Positions 60,234 through 64,000 of a stretch of 64,000 bases of DNA are shown piece by piece. This DNA is from Acidobacteriota bacterium (GTDB lineage Bacteria; Acidobacteriota; Vicinamibacteria; Vicinamibacterales; UBA2999): contig VFZN01000010.1 of assembly GCA_016871195.1 (NCBI GenBank), positions 1 to 64,000 of the forward strand, in the 5' to 3' direction. Each line of letters opens with the position of its first letter. Position 1 is the first letter of the stretch. Below the pieces are notes generated by a model that saw nothing but the letters and a program-made list of their open reading frames with translations, did no database searches and had not been told where the DNA came from. Both the position numbers and the translations under genes were made by a program.

Positions 60234-62591
60234 CTACCACTGGTGCAGGCGGCACAGTTCCCAGGGTTCGGTGCCAGACAGGAAGACCTCGGTCATGGTG
60301 CGCGGGCAGTTGGGAGTGGTGAGGAGGCCTGTGTCGCGATCGATATCGGCGATGGAAATGCCCTCGGGGGCTTCGAAGGGCAGATTGGGACGTCCGGCGA
60401 GGGCCTGCTTCATGAAGTCGGTCCAGATGGGCGTCGCGGCCTGCGAGCCGCTGAGACCGAGCGGCTGGTTGTCGTCGAAGCCGACCCAGACGACCGCGAG
60501 CACCTCAGGGGTGAAGCCGACAAACCACGCATCACGCAGATCGTTGGTCGTGCCCGATTTGCCGGCAGCATCCAGCGTGAAGCCTGCGCTGCGCGCGCTG
60601 GCCCCGGTGCCTTCGTTGATGACGCTGCGCATCATGTGGGTCACCAGATACGTGGTGTCTGGGCGGGCGACGACCGGCCCGGTGCGCGCTGGCGGTCGCA
60701 GGTCGTCAGTGCCGCTGCGCACGCGCGTGATGCCCGACAGCGGGGCAATGGTGCCGCCGTTGCCGAAGAGCGTGTAGGCGGTGGCCACTTCGAGCGGCGT
60801 CAGTTCGGACACCCCGAGCGCGATCGATGGGTACCCTGTCACTTTGTCAGGCCCCACTCCGGTGCGGTTCCACAGGTCGGCCACGCGGTCGAAGCCGATG
60901 GCCTCGGCGACCTTGATGGCTACCATGTTCTTGGACAGCGCCAGCGCGCGGCGCAGTGTGATAAGCCCCTCGTATTCGTTCTCGAAATTCCCCGGCGCCC
61001 ACTCTTCGTTTCCGTAGGTCCAGACGGTAGGCTCGTCATTCATGAGGGTCGCCGGAGTCAAATCGGTGCGTCCCTCGGACGCGGCGTGCTCGAAGGCGGC
61101 GAGATAGACAAACGGCTTGAAGGTCGAACCGGGCTGGCGTCGTGCCGACACGGCGCGATTGAACTGCGACTGGTTGTACGACCGTCCGCCCACCATCGCA
61201 AGAATGTCACCGGTGCGGGAATCGACGGCGACCAGAGCCGCCTGGGGCCCCCGTTTCTTGCGGCCACGGCGCGTGAGGGTCTCGTCGACGCGGGTCAGGC
61301 CAACCCGGATTGCCTCCTGGGCTGCGCGCTGCATGTTGAGGTCGAGGGTTGTGTACACCTCGAGGGCAGCCGTGCGGTCGGTGACGCCCGGAAACCACTC
61401 ATCAAGCACCGGGCCAATGTAGTCGACGAAGTAGGGGGCCTCGTTGTCGATGGCCCGCGGCACGACCGTCACCGGTTCGGCGGCCGCGGCGCTGGCCGCA
61501 GCCTCGGTGATGTATCCGGCATCGACCATGGCCCGCAGCACCACGTTGCGCCGGTCACGCGCACGGTCGGGGTTGCTGAAGGGCGAGTGGTTGGAGGGCG
61601 ACTGAATCACGCCGGCGAGCAGGGCGGCTTCCGCCAGCGAGAGATTGGTCACATCCTTGCCGAAGAAGGTGCGCGAGGCCTCGGCCATGCCGTGGATGGC
61701 AAACGACCCCCGATGTCCGAGGTAGACCTCGTTGAGGTAGAGCTCGAGAATGTCGTCCTTGCTGGCCTTGGTTTCGAGGATGAGGGCCACGAACTGCTCG
61801 ACGACCTTGCGCTTCAGGGAGCGCTGGCCCGATTCGATTTCCTCAGCCATTTCCTCCGTGAGAAAAAAGTTGCGGGCCAGCTGCTGCGTGATCGTACTGG
61901 CCCCGACCAGGTAGCCGCGGGTGCCGCGCAGGTTGGTGACCAGAGCCCCGACCATGCGAATCGGGTCGACACCGGGGTGGTAGTAGAACCGTCGGTCTTC
62001 AATGGCCAGCACGGCGCGCTGCACCTGCGCGGGGATGGCATCGAGGGCGACGCGGCGTCGGCGCTCGCGCGGGCCCGTGATCAGCGAGGTGAGGGCCGGG
62101 GGATCGAGCGAGACCTCCGGAGCGGCGGCGTCCTCGATCATGATCGTCGCGATGCGAGCGGGCGGCGGCGGTTGGGCAGGCGGGGCCTTGGGCCTCTGGG
62201 GGGGCGGTGGCAGGGTAAAGTCGACGGACACGGCTTTACCTGCGAAGTCACCGGAACGCGGCCTGAACCGGAGTCGCCGGCCTTCGACGGAGAATTCACC
62301 CGGGCCATCGGCCGACGGTCGCTCGGCATAGCCGACATCGTTGAGCCGCGTAACCGCGTCGCTCGGGCTCAGCACCTGGCCCGTGCGGAAACGCAGGGGG
62401 CGGGCGAAGACGCGGGGAATGACCCGGTCACGTTCACCGGCCAGTCGCTCGTCGATGACGTGCGAGAACTGGACGAAAAAATAGGCGAACGCTGCCAGAA
62501 AGACGACCAGCCCGACCAGCGAGAGTCCGCCGAGCACTCTCACCGTCCGGTAGCGGACGACCGCGAGGGGACCCGAGGCGGGGTATGTCAC
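60234..62591 (-). CDS. Class A penicillin-binding protein (PBP1b-like)
   Basis: 785 residues. One N-terminal membrane helix (about 20-42), a UB2H-like domain (about 60-115; VFARPLRFRTGQVLSPSDAV), a Pro-rich linker, the GT51 glycosyltransferase (AVLAIEDRRFYYHPGVDP with catalytic Glu; GASTITQQLARNFFL; KRKVVEQFVALILE), then the transpeptidase with STFK (QPGSTFKPFVY), SKNM and KSGT motifs. It polymerises and cross-links peptidoglycan. GTG start 16 bases after bshC. The UB2H domain suggests an LpoB-type partner. Confidence 0.93.
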   Translation of the reverse strand: MTYPASGPLAVVRYRTVRVLGGLSLVGLVVFLAAFAYFFVQFSHVIDERLAGERDRVIPRVFARPLRFRTGQVLSPSDAVTRLNDVGYAERPSADGPGEFSVEGRRLRFRPRSGDFAGKAVSVDFTLPPPPQRPKAPPAQPPPPARIATIMIEDAAAPEVSLDPPALTSLITGPRERRRRVALDAIPAQVQRAVLAIEDRRFYYHPGVDPIRMVGALVTNLRGTRGYLVGASTITQQLARNFFLTEEMAEEIESGQRSLKRKVVEQFVALILETKASKDDILELYLNEVYLGHRGSFAIHGMAEASRTFFGKDVTNLSLAEAALLAGVIQSPSNHSPFSNPDRARDRRNVVLRAMVDAGYITEAAASAAAAEPVTVVPRAIDNEAPYFVDYIGPVLDEWFPGVTDRTAALEVYTTLDLNMQRAAQEAIRVGLTRVDETLTRRGRKKRGPQAALVAVDSRTGDILAMVGGRSYNQSQFNRAVSARRQPGSTFKPFVYLAAFEHAASEGRTDLTPATLMNDEPTVWTYGNEEWAPGNFENEYEGLITLRRALALSKNMVAIKVAEAIGFDRVADLWNRTGVGPDKVTGYPSIALGVSELTPLEVATAYTLFGNGGTIAPLSGITRVRSGTDDLRPPARTGPVVARPDTTYLVTHMMRSVINEGTGASARSAGFTLDAAGKSGTTNDLRDAWFVGFTPEVLAVVWVGFDDNQPLGLSGSQAATPIWTDFMKQALAGRPNLPFEAPEGISIADIDRDTGLLTTPNCPRTMTEVFLSGTEPWELCRLHQW

Positions 62592-62607
62592 AGCGGGCGC
62601 CGGCGGC

Positions 62608-64000
62608 TCAGATGCTCAGCACGTGATGCTGGCCCATCGCGAGTGGCAGCGACTCGAGCAAGCGGGGAACCAGGGCATCGCCGTAACGGTTAACGAACCA
62701 GACGAGGCCCACCTCGCGTTCCTGGGAGTGCCCAAGAGGAAAGGTGAGGGCGCGGGTACGCTGGAACTGGCGTCGCAGGGTTTCGTCTTTGCGCTTGGCG
62801 GCGTGGATGACCTTGGTGTGCAGCGTGTGCATCTCGTGCTGCAGGCGACCCTGTGTGGTCCGCACCGTGCCTTCCAGCGTGACGTCGACCTGTGGGACGA
62901 CGCGTATTAGCTGTTCGAGCTCGTCGCTGATGCGGGCGGCGGCCGAGGTCAGGGCGGCCTCGACCGTGGGCGGCAGTTGGGCTTCGAGCAGGTCGTTCAG
63001 CGAGCGTTCGTCCTGCGCCTGGAAGGCGGTGATTGGCAGCGCGTGCTTGCGGATGAACCGCAGCGAGGCCGAGTCGACCAATGTCGCCGTCGCCCGCTGA
63101 TACATAAGCGGCATGGCAATGCCGAAGTGCTCGTAGATGCCGCGCAGCTGGCCGAGGTAGGCGAGTTCGTTGGGGCCGGCCACGTAACAAATGGTCGGAA
63201 ACAGCGTGTCCTGCACAATCGGTCGCAGCAGCACATTGGGGCTGAAGTGCTGGGGGTGCGTCTGGCACTCGTCGAGCAGCTGTTGCTGGGTGAGGGTCCG
63301 GTCGCCGATCGTCACCGTGCCGCCCTGCATGCGGATGGCCTGACGGCCCTGGCCGAGGTGGAAGAGCGCCACGGCCCCGTCCTGCGGCGTGACCTGTGCG
63401 TGGTATCCCGCTGCCTTGAGTGCCTCGCCGGCCTGTGTGGCCAGCGCGGCGGTCGTCCCCGGCGCGCGGCACTCGCGAGTGAACACCTGCGACGCCAGCG
63501 GCTTGGTGGCCGGATCGGACGAGTCGTAGACCACAAGGCCATGCGGGCCGAGCACGGTGTCGAGCCACCGGCCGAAGGCATCGGCCACCCCGTGCCCTGG
63601 CGCGTAGGCGCGGCGGAGGGCCTCGAGCGTGGTGGCGGTGAATTCGGTCACCGGCAGGGCAGCGGCCAGGTGGTCGAGCGTGGCCGCCAGCGACTCGTTG
63701 AACCGGAGGCGTGCAATCGGCTCGTGCCCTGCGCCGTCGACGTCGGCGGCTCTGACACTGACGGCTGCCACATCAGCGTCAAGGACCGTCGTGCCCGAGA
63801 CCTCAGGCCAGTCGTGGTCTTCGGCGTCGATCCAGAACACGGGCACGACCGGCACACCGTGGGCGGCTTCGACCCCGGACGCCAGCTTCATCGCGGTGAG
63901 TGCCTTGAGCAGTGTGAACAGGGGGCCGCCGAATAGGCCGGCCTGCTGGCCGGTGATGATCACACGCGTGTCGGGTTGCGACAGCCGTTGGGCCGCCGCC
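62608..64000 (-). CDS. bshC: Bacillithiol biosynthesis cysteine ligase BshC, 5' end outside window
   Basis: At least 463 residues; the frame is open to the window edge and sequence before the GTG at 63963 still looks coding, so the true start is outside. BshC is the putative enzyme that adds cysteine to GlcN-malate, the last step of bacillithiol synthesis. Marks: ITGQQAGLFGGPLFTLLKALTAM, PVFWIDAEDHDWPEV, ICYVAGPNELAYLGQLRGIYEHFG, and the end VNRYGDALVPRLLESLPL. A coiled-coil segment (about 350-420 of the visible part) is usual. bshA and bshB are not in the window. Confidence 0.93.
   Translation of the reverse strand, partial: AAAQRLSQPDTRVIITGQQAGLFGGPLFTLLKALTAMKLASGVEAAHGVPVVPVFWIDAEDHDWPEVSGTTVLDADVAAVSVRAADVDGAGHEPIARLRFNESLAATLDHLAAALPVTEFTATTLEALRRAYAPGHGVADAFGRWLDTVLGPHGLVVYDSSDPATKPLASQVFTRECRAPGTTAALATQAGEALKAAGYHAQVTPQDGAVALFHLGQGRQAIRMQGGTVTIGDRTLTQQQLLDECQTHPQHFSPNVLLRPIVQDTLFPTICYVAGPNELAYLGQLRGIYEHFGIAMPLMYQRATATLVDSASLRFIRKHALPITAFQAQDERSLNDLLEAQLPPTVEAALTSAAARISDELEQLIRVVPQVDVTLEGTVRTTQGRLQHEMHTLHTKVIHAAKRKDETLRRQFQRTRALTFPLGHSQEREVGLVWFVNRYGDALVPRLLESLPLAMGQHHVLSI

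Noticed and set aside
60204-62693. Open frame of over 800 codons on the plus strand opposite the class A PBP
   Set aside because: The minus-strand PBP has every catalytic motif; the plus-strand translation is low-complexity Gly/Arg/His sequence with no recognisable family.

Overview
The window is a GC-rich, tightly packed piece of a Gram-negative bacterial chromosome. It carries genes for outer-membrane assembly (bamA, skp, LolCDE-type transporter, lptE), lipid A synthesis (FabZ-LpxA fusion, lpxI), a menaquinone cluster of the futalosine type, ETF/ETF-quinone oxidoreductase and bacillithiol synthesis (bshC). This combination, the frequent GTG starts and the gene content fit an Acidobacteriota chromosome, probably the Vicinamibacteria (old subdivision 6). 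That assignment is inference; no rRNA is present to check it. I see no insertion sequence, prophage, CRISPR array or tRNA, and no gene-free stretch longer than 300 bases.

Layout. 1-7.0 kb: end of a PfkB-type sugar/nucleoside kinase, then a minus-strand efflux operon (TetR, lipoprotein adaptor, RND pump fused to its TolC-like channel). 7.0-8.5 kb: small membrane proteins (DUF2085, two short ones, VanZ-like). 8.5-13.6 kb: enoyl-CoA hydratase, ribH, nusB, lysS, lolC/E, lolD. 13.6-15.8 kb: a beta-hydroxyacid dehydrogenase and a secreted beta-lactamase-fold hydrolase. 15.85-25.2 kb: clpC, bamA, skp, fabZ-lpxA, lpxI and a Gfo/Idh dehydrogenase, an envelope/lipid A block interrupted by one antisense lipoprotein gene. 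25.2-30.9 kb: menaquinone block (cysteine-poor MqnE-like protein, mqnA, mqnC, amidohydrolase, UbiA-type prenyltransferase, ubiE/menG), with stop/start overlaps at most junctions. 30.9-36 kb: tonB-like, miaA, hfq, deoB, dgt-like. 35.3-40.3 kb: yceD/DUF177-rpmF-plsX-fabD-fabG-acpP-fabF without fabH. 40.3-45.4 kb: etfB, etfA, ETF-QO, DUF374 acyltransferase, histone-deacetylase-like enzyme. 45.4-49.5 kb: leuS, lptE, holA. 49.5-54.1 kb (minus): rpsT, alaS, recX, Ser/Thr kinase. 54.1-55.7 kb (plus): rsmE, DUF1028. 55.7-64 kb (minus): hrcA-grpE-dnaJ-prmA heat-shock operon without dnaK, xdhC-like, class A PBP, bshC (runs off the end).

How the parts fit. Most of the window is core envelope, translation, lipid and respiratory biology. 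The unusual points are a radical-SAM MqnE relative that has lost its cluster cysteines but sits first in the menaquinone block; an RND pump and outer-membrane channel in one polypeptide with an internal signal sequence; a FabZ-LpxA fusion; a diverged CIRCE operator over the hrcA start; a ClpC whose middle (UVR) domain is replaced by a Pro/Ala-rich linker; and several genes whose -10 box lies 6-7 bases before the start codon with no Shine-Dalgarno, suggesting leaderless transcripts.
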